From assembly GCF_900102175.1 (NCBI RefSeq), contig NZ_FNKN01000001.1, positions 930,001-994,000 of the forward strand: a stretch of 64,000 nucleotides of DNA, read 5' to 3'. Made by a program: the position numbers and the translations under genes. The notes below the pieces were generated by a model. The model saw nothing but the letters and a program-made list of their open reading frames with translations, was not told the origin of the DNA and did no database searches. The DNA is from Microbacterium sp. cf332. GTDB taxonomy: Bacteria; Actinomycetota; Actinomycetes; Actinomycetales; Microbacteriaceae. Below are positions 43,100 through 51,958 of the stretch, in pieces (positions within the stretch are counted from its first letter, which is position 1; each line of letters starts with the position of its first letter).

Positions 43100-43693
43100 T
43101 CAGAGCTGGCGACGGCCCTCGAAGGCGCGGCCGAGGGTGACCTCGTCGGCGTACTCGAGGTCGCCGCCCACGGGCAGCCCGGATGCGAGACGCGTGACGC
43201 GGATCTCGAGCGTCGTGAGCAGACGGCTGAGATAGGTCGCGGTCGCCTCGCCCTCGAGGTTCGGGTTGGTCGCGAGGATGACCTCCTGGACGGTGCCGTC
43301 GGCGAGGCGCTGCATGAGCTGCGCGATGCGCAGGTCATCGGGCCCGACTCCGCCGATCGGACTGATCGCTCCACCGAGCACGTGATAGAGCCCGCGGAAC
43401 TCGCGGGTGCGCTCGATGGCCGCGACGTCCTTCGCGTCTTCGACGACGCAGATGAACGCGGCGTCTCGTCGCGGGTCGCGGCAGATGGCGCAGCGCTCCT
43501 GCTCGGAGACGTTGCCGCACACCTCGCAGAACCGCACGCGTTCCCGCAGCTCGCCCAGCAGGTGCGAGAGCTTCGAGACGTCGAACGTGGGGGTCTGGAG
43601 GATATGGAAGGCGATGCGCTGCGCCGATTTCGGGCCGATGCCGGGAAGGCGGCCGAACTCGTCGATGAGGTCTTGGACGATGCCGTCGTACAT
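43100..43693 (-). CDS. recR: Recombination protein RecR
   Basis: Toroidal DNA-binding protein that works with RecF and RecO to load RecA. The 197-residue protein has the helix-hairpin-helix [11 protein letters not shown], the zinc finger [16 protein letters not shown], and a Toprim domain (CVVEDAKDV). The ATG at 43693 is two bases from the dnaX stop, so they form one operon, the widespread dnaX-recR order. Confidence 0.97.
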   Translation of the reverse strand: MYDGIVQDLIDEFGRLPGIGPKSAQRIAFHILQTPTFDVSKLSHLLGELRERVRFCEVCGNVSEQERCAICRDPRRDAAFICVVEDAKDVAAIERTREFRGLYHVLGGAISPIGGVGPDDLRIAQLMQRLADGTVQEVILATNPNLEGEATATYLSRLLTTLEIRVTRLASGLPVGGDLEYADEVTLGRAFEGRRQL

Positions 43694-43695
43694 GC

Positions 43696-46038
43696 TCAGC
43701 CGAATCTCGTGGGTGAGGTGAAGGGCTCTTCACGGACGAATGTCGCGCCGAGCATCTGCCGGACGACCGCCTCGCCGTAGCGTTCGATCCCGCCCCGGGC
43801 GGGTCGTGCGCCGGCCGGCGGCTCGGACGGCGGGGAGACCGGGTCGACCCGAGATGCGGGGGCACGGTCGGCGAGGGCACGTTCGGCGACACCGCGAGCG
43901 AGCGTCGGGGACGCCACGGCCGAGGCCGGGCGTTCGACCGTCACCGGACCGCGAGGCGGGACGGGAGCGTATTCGTCGACGGGCGGCGGCGGCTCATCCC
44001 GGTCTTCGTCATCGATCGGCGGCAGCGGCTCGGGGTACGGGTCGACGTCGCCGTCGTGTGGAGCCGTCAGGGTGCGTACCGGTGCGGCGACCGCGTCTTC
44101 GGGCTCGTCGTCGACCGCGAGCTGGGCCACCGGGTCGCTCTGCGGGATGGGCGCCACCGCCCATTCGGTGACCGGACCGGCGTACGACGACGATGCGGCG
44201 GTCCCCCCGGTTGTCGGGACCGAGCGGGTCGGCGCACCCGACGCACGCGGGGCGCTCTGCGGCGCCGTGCTCTGCTGCGAGGCGCTCCGTCGCGGGGAAC
44301 CGTCGGCGCCGGCGCCCGGACCTCCCGCGGGCGGCGCGACCGCCGGAGTCGGCGCCCCACCGGCCGGCTCTCCGTCGGACCCGGACGGCGCGGGGGCGCT
44401 CGGGCCGGCGCCACCACCGGGATCGGAGTCGTGGCGGGCGACGTACTTCACCCGGACACCGAGCACCCCGAGGATCGCGCCGCGCAGGTCTTCGCTCGGC
44501 CCCTTGCCCGCGGTGAGCTTCTTGAACTGCAGGACATCGGAATGGCTCTGGAACGAGAGGGTGAGGACACCCGTCTCGGAGAACGCCACGGGCGAGGCGA
44601 CGGACGCGATCATCCATGACGTCCGGCTGGTCGATTCGAGGCGCTGCAGCACCTCGGGCCAGGCGTCGCGCATCTGTCCGAGCGTGACGGTCGACGGGTC
44701 GCGGGGCTCGGCGGGGGCGGATGCGACGCTCGCTCCACCGCTCGCCGGCCCGGCGGCAACCGCGGGGGCGGGCGCCCGATCGACGCCGGACGGGGCGGGA
44801 GTGCTCGGCGCGGCGTCGGGCGAGGCGGAAGCGGGGACGACGATGCGCGGAGGCGCCGCCGGCGCGGCCGGAGTCGCCGAGGCATGCGAAGCGGGCGCAG
44901 CGGCGACCGGCGCCTGATCCGCGACGGGAACACTGTGCTGCGCCGCCGCGAGCACGCGCGCCACGAGCAGTTCGAGCTGCAGGCGCGGGGAGGTCGCCCC
45001 CGACATCTCGTCGAGAGCGGTGACGACGAGGTCGGCGGTGCGCGAGAGCCGATCGGTGCCGAAGAGCGAGGCCTGACGTCCCATGCGCTCGAGCTCCTCG
45101 GCCGAGACGCCGCGCAGCACGGCGGACGCGCCCTGCCCCGTCGCGGAGACGATGATGAGGTCGCGCAGTCGCTCGAGGAGATCGTCGACGAATCGGCGCG
45201 GGTCCTGACCGGTCTGGATGACGCGGTCGACCGCCGCGAACGCCGCGGCCGCGTCGACGGCGCCGAACGCGCCGACCACCTCGTCGAGCAGCTCGGCGTG
45301 CGTGTAGCCCAGGAGGGCCACGGCGCGCTCGTAGGCGACCGCTCCGTCGTCGGAGCCGGCGATGAGCTGGTCGAGCAGCGAGAGGGTGTCTCGGGGCGAC
45401 CCGCCCCCGGCCCTCACGACGAGCGGCAGGACGCCGGCCTCGACCTGGACGCCCTCCTGCGCGCTGAGCTGCTCGACGTATTCGAGCATCGCGGCGGGGG
45501 CCACGAGGCGGAACGGGTAGTGGTGCGTGCGCGAGCGGATCGTGCCGATGACCTTCTCGGGCTCGGTGGTCGCGAAGATGAACTTCACGTGCGCGGGCGG
45601 TTCTTCCACGAGCTTGAGCAGGGCGTTGAATCCCTGCGCCGTGACCATGTGCGCCTCGTCGAGGATGAAGATCTTGAACCTGTCGCGCGCGGGAGCGAAG
45701 ACGGCGCGCTCGCGGAGATCGCGTGCATCGTCGACACCGTTGTGGGAGGCCGCATCGATCTCGACCACGTCGAGCGAGCCACCGCCGCCGCGGCTGAGCT
45801 CGACACAGCTGTCGCACGTGCCGCACGGGGTGTCGGTGGGCCCCTGAGCGCAGTTGAGGCAGCGGGCGAGGATGCGCGCCGACGTCGTCTTCCCGCAGCC
45901 GCGCGGGCCCGAGAACAGATAGGCGTGACCGACGCGGTCGGAACGGAGCGCCGTCATCAGGGGTTCGGTCACCTGCGACTGGCCGATCATCTCGCCGAAC
46001 GCTTCGGGACGGTAGCGGCGGTAGAGGGCGGTGGTCAC
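43696..46038 (-). CDS. dnaX: DNA polymerase III subunit gamma/tau
   Basis: Clamp-loader ATPase subunit. The 780-residue protein has Walker [10 protein letters not shown] at 44-52, the four-cysteine zinc site (Cys60, 63, 72/75, 78), Walker B ILDEAH, and the sensor region [15 protein letters not shown] long Ala/Pro-rich, low-complexity tau region covers the C-terminal half. I saw no A-rich slippery site, so only full-length tau is expected. The GTG at 46038 has TAGTCT at 46045-46050 six bases upstream, so dnaX-recR appears leaderless. Confidence 0.97.
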   Translation of the reverse strand: MTTALYRRYRPEAFGEMIGQSQVTEPLMTALRSDRVGHAYLFSGPRGCGKTTSARILARCLNCAQGPTDTPCGTCDSCVELSRGGGGSLDVVEIDAASHNGVDDARDLRERAVFAPARDRFKIFILDEAHMVTAQGFNALLKLVEEPPAHVKFIFATTEPEKVIGTIRSRTHHYPFRLVAPAAMLEYVEQLSAQEGVQVEAGVLPLVVRAGGGSPRDTLSLLDQLIAGSDDGAVAYERAVALLGYTHAELLDEVVGAFGAVDAAAAFAAVDRVIQTGQDPRRFVDDLLERLRDLIIVSATGQGASAVLRGVSAEELERMGRQASLFGTDRLSRTADLVVTALDEMSGATSPRLQLELLVARVLAAAQHSVPVADQAPVAAAPASHASATPAAPAAPPRIVVPASASPDAAPSTPAPSGVDRAPAPAVAAGPASGGASVASAPAEPRDPSTVTLGQMRDAWPEVLQRLESTSRTSWMIASVASPVAFSETGVLTLSFQSHSDVLQFKKLTAGKGPSEDLRGAILGVLGVRVKYVARHDSDPGGGAGPSAPAPSGSDGEPAGGAPTPAVAPPAGGPGAGADGSPRRSASQQSTAPQSAPRASGAPTRSVPTTGGTAASSSYAGPVTEWAVAPIPQSDPVAQLAVDDEPEDAVAAPVRTLTAPHDGDVDPYPEPLPPIDDEDRDEPPPPVDEYAPVPPRGPVTVERPASAVASPTLARGVAERALADRAPASRVDPVSPPSEPPAGARPARGGIERYGEAVVRQMLGATFVREEPFTSPTRFG

Positions 46039-46106
46039 CCGAACAGACTACGGCGTACCGCCGACACCCGCCCTGCCGGCATCCCCGCTGCGGGAACAGT
46101 GCGAGG

Positions 46107-47264
46107 GTGGCCGCGGTTGCACGGGGCATGCCCGCAACACCCGTCGACGTCGTCGTGATCGGCGCGGGGCAGGCGGGGCTGTCCGCGGCCCACCACCTGC
46201 GCCGTCGCGGCTTCGACCCCATCGGCCCGGGTGCCGACGGGGTCGGCCGCTCCGCGCGATCCTTCGTCGTGCTCGACGCCGAGGACGCCCCCGGCGGCGC
46301 CTGGCAGCACCGCTGGGAGTCGCTGCGGATGGAAACCGTCAACGGCATCCACGAGCTGCCCGGTCACGCGGTGCCGCCCGCCGATCCCCGCGCCGCGGCA
46401 CGCACGGTGCTGCCGGCCTACTTCGACGAGTACGAGCGGCGCTTCGACCTGCGGGTCCTGCGGCCGGTCGAGGTGTCACGCGTCGAGCGCGAGGACGACG
46501 ACCCGCGCGGCCGCCTGCGTGTGGCCGCCGACACCGGCTCGTGGTCGACGCGATGGGTCGTCAACGCCACCGGCACGTGGCGGCGTCCGTTCTGGCCGCG
46601 TTACCCGGGAGCAGCGAGCTTCCGGGGCCGGCAGCTGCATGTGCACGACTACGCGTCGGCCGACGAGTTCGCCGGTCAGCGCGTCGTGATCGTGGGTGCC
46701 GGCATCTCGGCCATCCAGCTGCTCGACGAGATCTCCGTCGTCGCCGACACGTTCTGGGTGACGCGCGACGAGCCGCGCTGGGATGCGGGCGACTTCGACA
46801 CCGCCGCCCGTATCGCCGCGATCGCCGGCGTCGAGGAGCGTGTGCGACAGGGACTCCCGCCCGGCAGCGTGATCTCGGTCACCGGTCTGCACAGGAATCG
46901 CTGGGCCGACTCCGCGGAGCGACGCGGGGTGCTCGTGCGGCATCCGATGTTCGAGCGGATAGAGCCGGAGGGCGTCCGCATGTCGGACGGGACCATCGAG
47001 CACGCCGACGCGATCCTGTGGGCCACCGGCTTCCGGGCCGACATCCCCCACCTCGCCCCGCTCGGTCTGCGCACGGCGGCCGGTGGCATCCGCGTCGCGA
47101 ACGGTCGCGCGCTCGACGAACCGCGCCTGTTCCTCATCGGCTACGGCCCCTCGCAGTCGACGGTCGGTGCCAACCGTGCGGGTCGAGACGCGGTCCGGGC
47201 CATCGTCGCGGAGGATGCGGGCGATGCGGCGGACGCGCTCCGCGTCGCACCCACCCGTGTGTGA
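46107..47264 (+). CDS. Flavin-containing NAD(P)-dependent monooxygenase-like
   Basis: A 385-residue two-dinucleotide-binding flavoprotein: VIGAGQAGLSAAHHL for FAD and VIVGAGISAIQLL for NAD(P), then ATGFRAD. It resembles CzcO-type monooxygenases. Between the first helix and the second strand there is an insert of about 17 residues (starting FDPIGPGADG). AACAGT at 46095-46100 lies six bases before the GTG at 46107; an ATG at 46128 is the alternative. It is divergent from dnaX. Substrate is unknown. Confidence 0.85.
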   Translation: MAAVARGMPATPVDVVVIGAGQAGLSAAHHLRRRGFDPIGPGADGVGRSARSFVVLDAEDAPGGAWQHRWESLRMETVNGIHELPGHAVPPADPRAAARTVLPAYFDEYERRFDLRVLRPVEVSRVEREDDDPRGRLRVAADTGSWSTRWVVNATGTWRRPFWPRYPGAASFRGRQLHVHDYASADEFAGQRVVIVGAGISAIQLLDEISVVADTFWVTRDEPRWDAGDFDTAARIAAIAGVEERVRQGLPPGSVISVTGLHRNRWADSAERRGVLVRHPMFERIEPEGVRMSDGTIEHADAILWATGFRADIPHLAPLGLRTAAGGIRVANGRALDEPRLFLIGYGPSQSTVGANRAGRDAVRAIVAEDAGDAADALRVAPTRV

Positions 47265-47279
47265 GCGCGACGCGGGCGG

Positions 47280-49865
47280 TCAGGAATCGATGCCGGTGTG
47301 CACCTGCTGCGCGCCGAACGTGTGCTCGTAGTCCGCGACCACCGGGATCTCTCCCGTGATCGCGGGGATCTCACTCGTCACGGTGGGGATCGACGTCGTG
47401 ACGGTCGCGACCGGCACCGAGGCGGACAGCAGCGAGCCGTCCTCCCGACGCGACTCGGCGAGCTGGCGCAGCGACGGCCGCCCCGCGAGCAGCGGACCCT
47501 GTCCGGCGAGGGGGACGGTGACGGTCTCGCCGCCCGCGACCCGCACATCACGTCCCCGGACGGCGAAGTCCACGGCGTCGCCGGGACCCGCCGCGACGGT
47601 CATCGCATCGGCGGTCAGCGTGATGTCGAGCCGGGTGCCCTGCCAGTGCAGCGTGTACTTCAGCGACGGCCAGTCGCGGGGCAGGCGCGGGTCGAAGCTC
47701 AGCTCGCCGTAGTGGTCGCGCATGCCGCCGAAGCCGGAGACGAGCGACGTCCACACCCCGCCGGCCGAGGCCACGTGCACGCCGTCGGCGGCGTTGCTGT
47801 GCAGGTCGCCGAGATCGACGTAGATCGACTCGAGGAAGTACTCGAGCGCGAGGTCCTGATACCCCACCTCCGCCGCGAGGATCGACTGGACGACCCCCGA
47901 CAGCGTCGAGTCGCCCGTCGTCAGCGGGTCGTAGTACTCGAAGTCGGCGAGCTTCTGCTCGTCGGTGAAGTGGTTGCCCTGCAGGAACAGGGCGAGCACC
48001 ACGTCGGCCTGCTTGAGCACCTGGTACCGGTAGATGACGAGCGGGTGGAAATGCAGCAGCAGCGGACGCTGGCTGTCGGGGGTGTTCTCGAGGTCCCACA
48101 CCTCGCGCTCGAGGAAGACCGCGTCCTGCGGGTGGATGCGGAGCGAGTCGCTGAAGGGGATGTGCATGGCCTCGGCCGCGCGCTCCCAGGCATCCGCCTC
48201 GGCCGGGTCGAGGTCGAGGCGCTCGGTGAGCGCCCGATAGGCCTCGGGCGCCTCCGCCGCCATCTCGCGCACCGTCCGAGCGGCGAAGCGCAGGTTGAAC
48301 CGGGCCATCACGTTGGTGAAGAGATTGTCGTTGACGACGGTCGTGTACTCGTCGGGCCCGGTGACGCCGTGGATGTTGAACGACTCCGCGTCGCCGTCCT
48401 CCCCGAAGCGCCAGAAGCCGAGGGTCGACCACAGGCGCGCGGTCTCGACCGCGATGTCGACGGCCTCCCGGTAGAGGAAGTCGACGTCGCCCGTCGCCCG
48501 GACGTACTTCGCGAGCGCGAAGCTGACGTCGGCGTTGATGTGGTACTGCGCGGTCCCGGCGGCGTAGTAGGCCGAGGCCTCCTCGCCGTTGATGGTGCGC
48601 CACGGGAAGAGCGCCCCGGCCTCGTTCAGCTGACGGGCCCGGCGCCGCGCCGCGGGCAACATCAGGTAGCGCATGCGCAGCGCGTTGCGCGCCCATAGCG
48701 GCGTCGTGTACGCCAGGAACGGCAGCACGTAGACCTCGGTGTCCCAGAAGTAGTGCCCGCTGTACCCCGACCCGGAGACGCCCTTGGCGGGCACGCCCTG
48801 ACCGTCGGCGCGCGCGGCCGCCTGCGCGAGCTGAAACAGGCACCAGCGGGTCGCCTGCTGCAAGTCCTCGTGTCCGCCGATGCGCACGTCCGAGCGGCGC
48901 CAGAAATCGGCGCACCACGCCGCCTGCCGCGCGAACTGCGCATCGACGCCCTCGTCGCGGACGCGGTCGAGCACGCGACGCCCGCGGTCGACCAGCTCCC
49001 GGGCGGGGACGCCGCGCGACGTGTGGTAGCTGACGAGCTTGGTGACGGTCACCGGCACGCCTCGTTTCGCGTGCACGCGGAAGACGTTCTTGGCGATGTC
49101 GGGCTCGACGAGGCGGCGGGCCGAATACTCGTTCTCGGTCTCGATGAGGTGGTCGGCGACGACCGAGACGGTCATGCCGGAGTTCGACGCCTTGTACGAC
49201 AGCACGGCGCGACCCTCGTCGTCCTGCCAGTACTCCTGCGGCTGGAGCACCCGCTCCTCGATCTTCTCCGTCTTGCGCGGATCGAACCCGGCCGCCGTGC
49301 GATTCGGCGCCGATCCCCCGTAGACGTCCTCGCCGTCCTGGCGGTTGACGATCTGGCAGCTCACCGTGACGGGCGCGTCGGAGTTCAGCACCGTGATGGT
49401 CAGGCGCATGATCGCGAGGTGCTTCTGCTCGAACGACACGAGCCGCTCGAAGTCGACCTGCACCTCTTTGCCGCTCGGGGTCACCCACCGCAGGTTGCGC
49501 GTCAGCACGCCCGTGCGCATGTCGAGGACCCGCTCGTAGTCGCGGACGTCGGCCACGTCGAGGGCGAGCGGCTCATCGTCGACGTACACCCGCATGACCT
49601 TCGCGTCGGGCGCGTTGATGATGGTCTGACCCACCTCCGCGAAGCCGTAGGCCTGCTCGGCGTGACGGATCGGGAAGATCTCATGGAAGCCGTTGATGAA
49701 GGTCCCGTGCTCGTGGGCGTGGCGACCCTCGGGATGATTGCCGCGCAGACCGAGGTAGCCGTTTCCGACCGCGAACAGGGTCTCGGTGACACCGATGTCG
49801 TCGATCGAGAACTTCTTCTCGACGAGTCGCCAGGGGTCGACGGGGAATCGATCGCGATCGATCAT
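47280..49865 (-). CDS. Glycoside hydrolase family 65 phosphorylase
   Basis: An 861-residue GH65 enzyme, the family of inverting phosphorylases for maltose, trehalose or kojibiose. The general acid Glu is in HGVTGPDEYTTVVNDN (near residue 505), and WDTEVYVLPFL and LKQADVVLALF mark the (alpha/alpha)6 barrel. It yields beta-glucose 1-phosphate, which the upstream beta-phosphoglucomutase would convert to glucose 6-phosphate. The last 60 residues form a Val/Thr/Pro-rich tail not typical of the fold. The ATG at 49865 follows GGAAGG. The disaccharide is not assigned; trehalose and maltose are both possible. Confidence 0.92.
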   Translation of the reverse strand: MIDRDRFPVDPWRLVEKKFSIDDIGVTETLFAVGNGYLGLRGNHPEGRHAHEHGTFINGFHEIFPIRHAEQAYGFAEVGQTIINAPDAKVMRVYVDDEPLALDVADVRDYERVLDMRTGVLTRNLRWVTPSGKEVQVDFERLVSFEQKHLAIMRLTITVLNSDAPVTVSCQIVNRQDGEDVYGGSAPNRTAAGFDPRKTEKIEERVLQPQEYWQDDEGRAVLSYKASNSGMTVSVVADHLIETENEYSARRLVEPDIAKNVFRVHAKRGVPVTVTKLVSYHTSRGVPARELVDRGRRVLDRVRDEGVDAQFARQAAWCADFWRRSDVRIGGHEDLQQATRWCLFQLAQAAARADGQGVPAKGVSGSGYSGHYFWDTEVYVLPFLAYTTPLWARNALRMRYLMLPAARRRARQLNEAGALFPWRTINGEEASAYYAAGTAQYHINADVSFALAKYVRATGDVDFLYREAVDIAVETARLWSTLGFWRFGEDGDAESFNIHGVTGPDEYTTVVNDNLFTNVMARFNLRFAARTVREMAAEAPEAYRALTERLDLDPAEADAWERAAEAMHIPFSDSLRIHPQDAVFLEREVWDLENTPDSQRPLLLHFHPLVIYRYQVLKQADVVLALFLQGNHFTDEQKLADFEYYDPLTTGDSTLSGVVQSILAAEVGYQDLALEYFLESIYVDLGDLHSNAADGVHVASAGGVWTSLVSGFGGMRDHYGELSFDPRLPRDWPSLKYTLHWQGTRLDITLTADAMTVAAGPGDAVDFAVRGRDVRVAGGETVTVPLAGQGPLLAGRPSLRQLAESRREDGSLLSASVPVATVTTSIPTVTSEIPAITGEIPVVADYEHTFGAQQVHTGIDS

Positions 49866-49905
49866 GGCGGCCTTCCGATGGAGGGGGCGCCGCGGCGCGG
49901 GAGGC

Positions 49906-49927
49906 GGGCGGGGCGGGGGCGGGCGGG
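49906..49927 (+). other. G-quadruplex-type G-tract array
   Basis: Five runs of three or more G (49906-49908, 49910-49913, 49915-49919, 49921-49923, 49925-49927) separated by single C residues, on the template strand between the two genes. More G runs flank it on both sides. Single-base loops favour a very stable parallel quadruplex. Confidence 0.65.
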
Positions 49928-49939
49928 ATGTCGGGAGGG

Positions 49940-50668
49940 TCAGACGAAGGCGTCGAGATCGTCGACGACGACGTGGGCACCGCGGGCGCGGAGCGCGTCG
50001 GCACCGGCACCGCGATCGACGCCGATCACGAGAGCGTAGCCTGCCGCGACGGCCGACTCGACACCGGAGTGGGCGTCCTCCACCGCGACCGAGCGCGCCG
50101 GATCGACGCCGAGCATGCGGGCGCCCTCGGCGAAGACGTCGGGGGCGGGCTTCGACGGCAGGTGACGCTCTTCGGCGACGACGCCGTCCACGATGACGGG
50201 GAACCGCTCGAGCAGACCGGCGACCCCGAGGACCTCGCGCGCATTCTTGGAGCTCGACACCACCGCGATCGGGATGCCGGCGGCCTGCAGCTTGTCGACG
50301 AGCGCGAGCGATCCGGGGTACGGGGCGATGCCCTCTGACCGCAGTACTCGCTCGAACACGGCGTTCTTGCGGTTGCCGATGCCGCACACGGTGTCGGCCG
50401 CGGGGTCATCGCCGGGCTCGCCCCAGGGGACCTCGACGTCGCGCGAGCGCAGGAGGCTCGCAACGCCGTCGTAGCGCTTCTTCCCGTCGAGGTGACGGAA
50501 GTAGTCGTCGGCCGTGTAGGGCGGAGTGATGCCCCACGCGGTGAAGAGCTCGGTGAACATCGTCTGCCAGGCGCGCATGTGCACGTCGGCGGTCGGGGTC
50601 AGCACGCCGTCGAGGTCGAAGAGCACGCCGTCGTAGGTGGTCAGGTCGGGAAGCTGAGCCGCGGTCAC
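49940..50668 (-). CDS. pgmB: Beta-phosphoglucomutase (HAD family)
   Basis: A 242-residue HAD phosphatase-fold enzyme with the nucleophile Asp pair in LFDLDGVLTPTA, a cap domain, VVSSSKNA (motif II), the Lys in PSKPAPD and VEDAHSGV (motif IV). Pairing with a GH65 phosphorylase 74 bases downstream supports the mutase reading over a generic phosphatase. TACGCT at 50675-50680 lies six bases before the GTG, so this gene heads the operon. Confidence 0.88.
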   Translation of the reverse strand: MTAAQLPDLTTYDGVLFDLDGVLTPTADVHMRAWQTMFTELFTAWGITPPYTADDYFRHLDGKKRYDGVASLLRSRDVEVPWGEPGDDPAADTVCGIGNRKNAVFERVLRSEGIAPYPGSLALVDKLQAAGIPIAVVSSSKNAREVLGVAGLLERFPVIVDGVVAEERHLPSKPAPDVFAEGARMLGVDPARSVAVEDAHSGVESAVAAGYALVIGVDRGAGADALRARGAHVVVDDLDAFV

Positions 50669-50722
50669 AGGACCAGCGTAATCATGAGCGCCGTCGTGCG
50701 GAGACGTCGCGACCCCGAAGGG

Positions 50723-51958
50723 TCACGCGATGACCGCGACCGTCTGCCGTGCGATCTCGAGCTCCTCGTTCGTCGGCACGACGAGGACCTCGACGCGCGA
50801 CGTGTCGGTGGAGATCCGGCGGATGCCTCGACCTCGCAGCGCGTTGCGCTCCGGATCGATCTCGATGCCGGCGAACTGCAGAGTCTGCAGCGCCGCCGCG
50901 CGCACGAGGGGCGAGTTCTCGCCCACGCCGGCGGTGAACGAGATGACGTCGACGCCGCCGAGCTGCGCGAGGTAGGCGCCGGCGTAGGCGCGCAGTCGGT
51001 GGGCGTAGACCTCGAAGGCGAGCGTGGCCGCGGCATCGCCCCGTTCGACCCCGTCCTCGATGTCGCGCATGTCGGACGCGCCCGCGAGCCCGAGCATCCC
51101 GCTGCGCTTGTTCAGCAGGTCGTCGAGCTCGGGGATGGTCATCTCGGCCCGACGCGCGAGGTGGAAGATCACCGCGGGGTCGAGGTCGCCCGAGCGCGTG
51201 CCCATGACGAGCCCCTCGAGCGGTGTCATCCCCATCGAGGTGTCGATCGAGCGTCCGCCCTCGATAGCGGTGACCGACGCGCCGTTGCCGAGGTGGAACA
51301 CGATCTGTCGCAGGTCGGCGAGCGGGCGTCCGAGGTGGGCGGCAGCGGCCTCCGAGACGAACTTGTGCGAGGTGCCGTGGAAGCCGTAGCGACGGACGCG
51401 GTGCGCCTCGGCCAGCTCGGCGTCGATGGCGTAGGTATAGGCGCCCGGCGGCATCGTCTGGTGGAACGCCGTGTCGAAGACGGCGACGTGCGGCAGGTCG
51501 CCGAAGGCGGCCTTCGCCGCCCGGATGCCCTGCAGGGCGCCGGGGTTGTGGAGCGGCGCGAGCACCGACAGATCGTCGATGTTGATCTCGACCAGCGGCG
51601 TGATGAGCGTGGGTTCGAAGAATCGCGCGCCGCCGTGCACGACCCGGTGTCCCACCGCGACGGGAGCGTGCTGCTCGAGCGAGGGGCCGTTCTCGGCGAA
51701 CGCGTCGAGCATCAGCTGGAAGCCAGCGGTGTGGTCGGCGATCGGCAGCTCCCGCTCGTAGGTCGCATCCGTCGCCGTCACGGCGGCCTCGCCGCCCGCG
51801 GCCGACACGTCGGGGAAGAAGACCGTGTGCTTGAGCCGTCCCCGGTCCTGCCCGATCCGCTCGACCAGGCCGGAGGCGCGCGGCGAACCCGACTCGGCGT
51901 CGATCAGCTGGTACTTGAACGACGACGAGCCGCTGTTGATGACGAGCACGATGCTCAT
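50723..51958 (-). CDS. ackA: Acetate kinase
   Basis: Interconverts acetyl phosphate plus ADP with acetate plus ATP. The 411-residue protein has VINSGSSSFKYQ at the N-terminus, HRVVHGG, FDTAFHQTMP, GFHGTSHKFV and SFTAGVGENSP, all diagnostic. Its ATG overlaps the pta stop as ATGA (51955-51958), so the two are co-translated. Confidence 0.97.
   Translation of the reverse strand: MSIVLVINSGSSSFKYQLIDAESGSPRASGLVERIGQDRGRLKHTVFFPDVSAAGGEAAVTATDATYERELPIADHTAGFQLMLDAFAENGPSLEQHAPVAVGHRVVHGGARFFEPTLITPLVEINIDDLSVLAPLHNPGALQGIRAAKAAFGDLPHVAVFDTAFHQTMPPGAYTYAIDAELAEAHRVRRYGFHGTSHKFVSEAAAAHLGRPLADLRQIVFHLGNGASVTAIEGGRSIDTSMGMTPLEGLVMGTRSGDLDPAVIFHLARRAEMTIPELDDLLNKRSGMLGLAGASDMRDIEDGVERGDAAATLAFEVYAHRLRAYAGAYLAQLGGVDVISFTAGVGENSPLVRAAALQTLQFAGIEIDPERNALRGRGIRRISTDTSRVEVLVVPTNEELEIARQTVAVIA

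Noticed and set aside
43696..46038. Programmed frameshift giving a short gamma form of DnaX
   Set aside because: No A-rich slippery heptamer followed by a stem was found in the gene.
47280..50668. GH65 enzyme named specifically as trehalose or maltose phosphorylase
   Set aside because: The acceptor specificity cannot be read from the residues I can place, so only the family is given.
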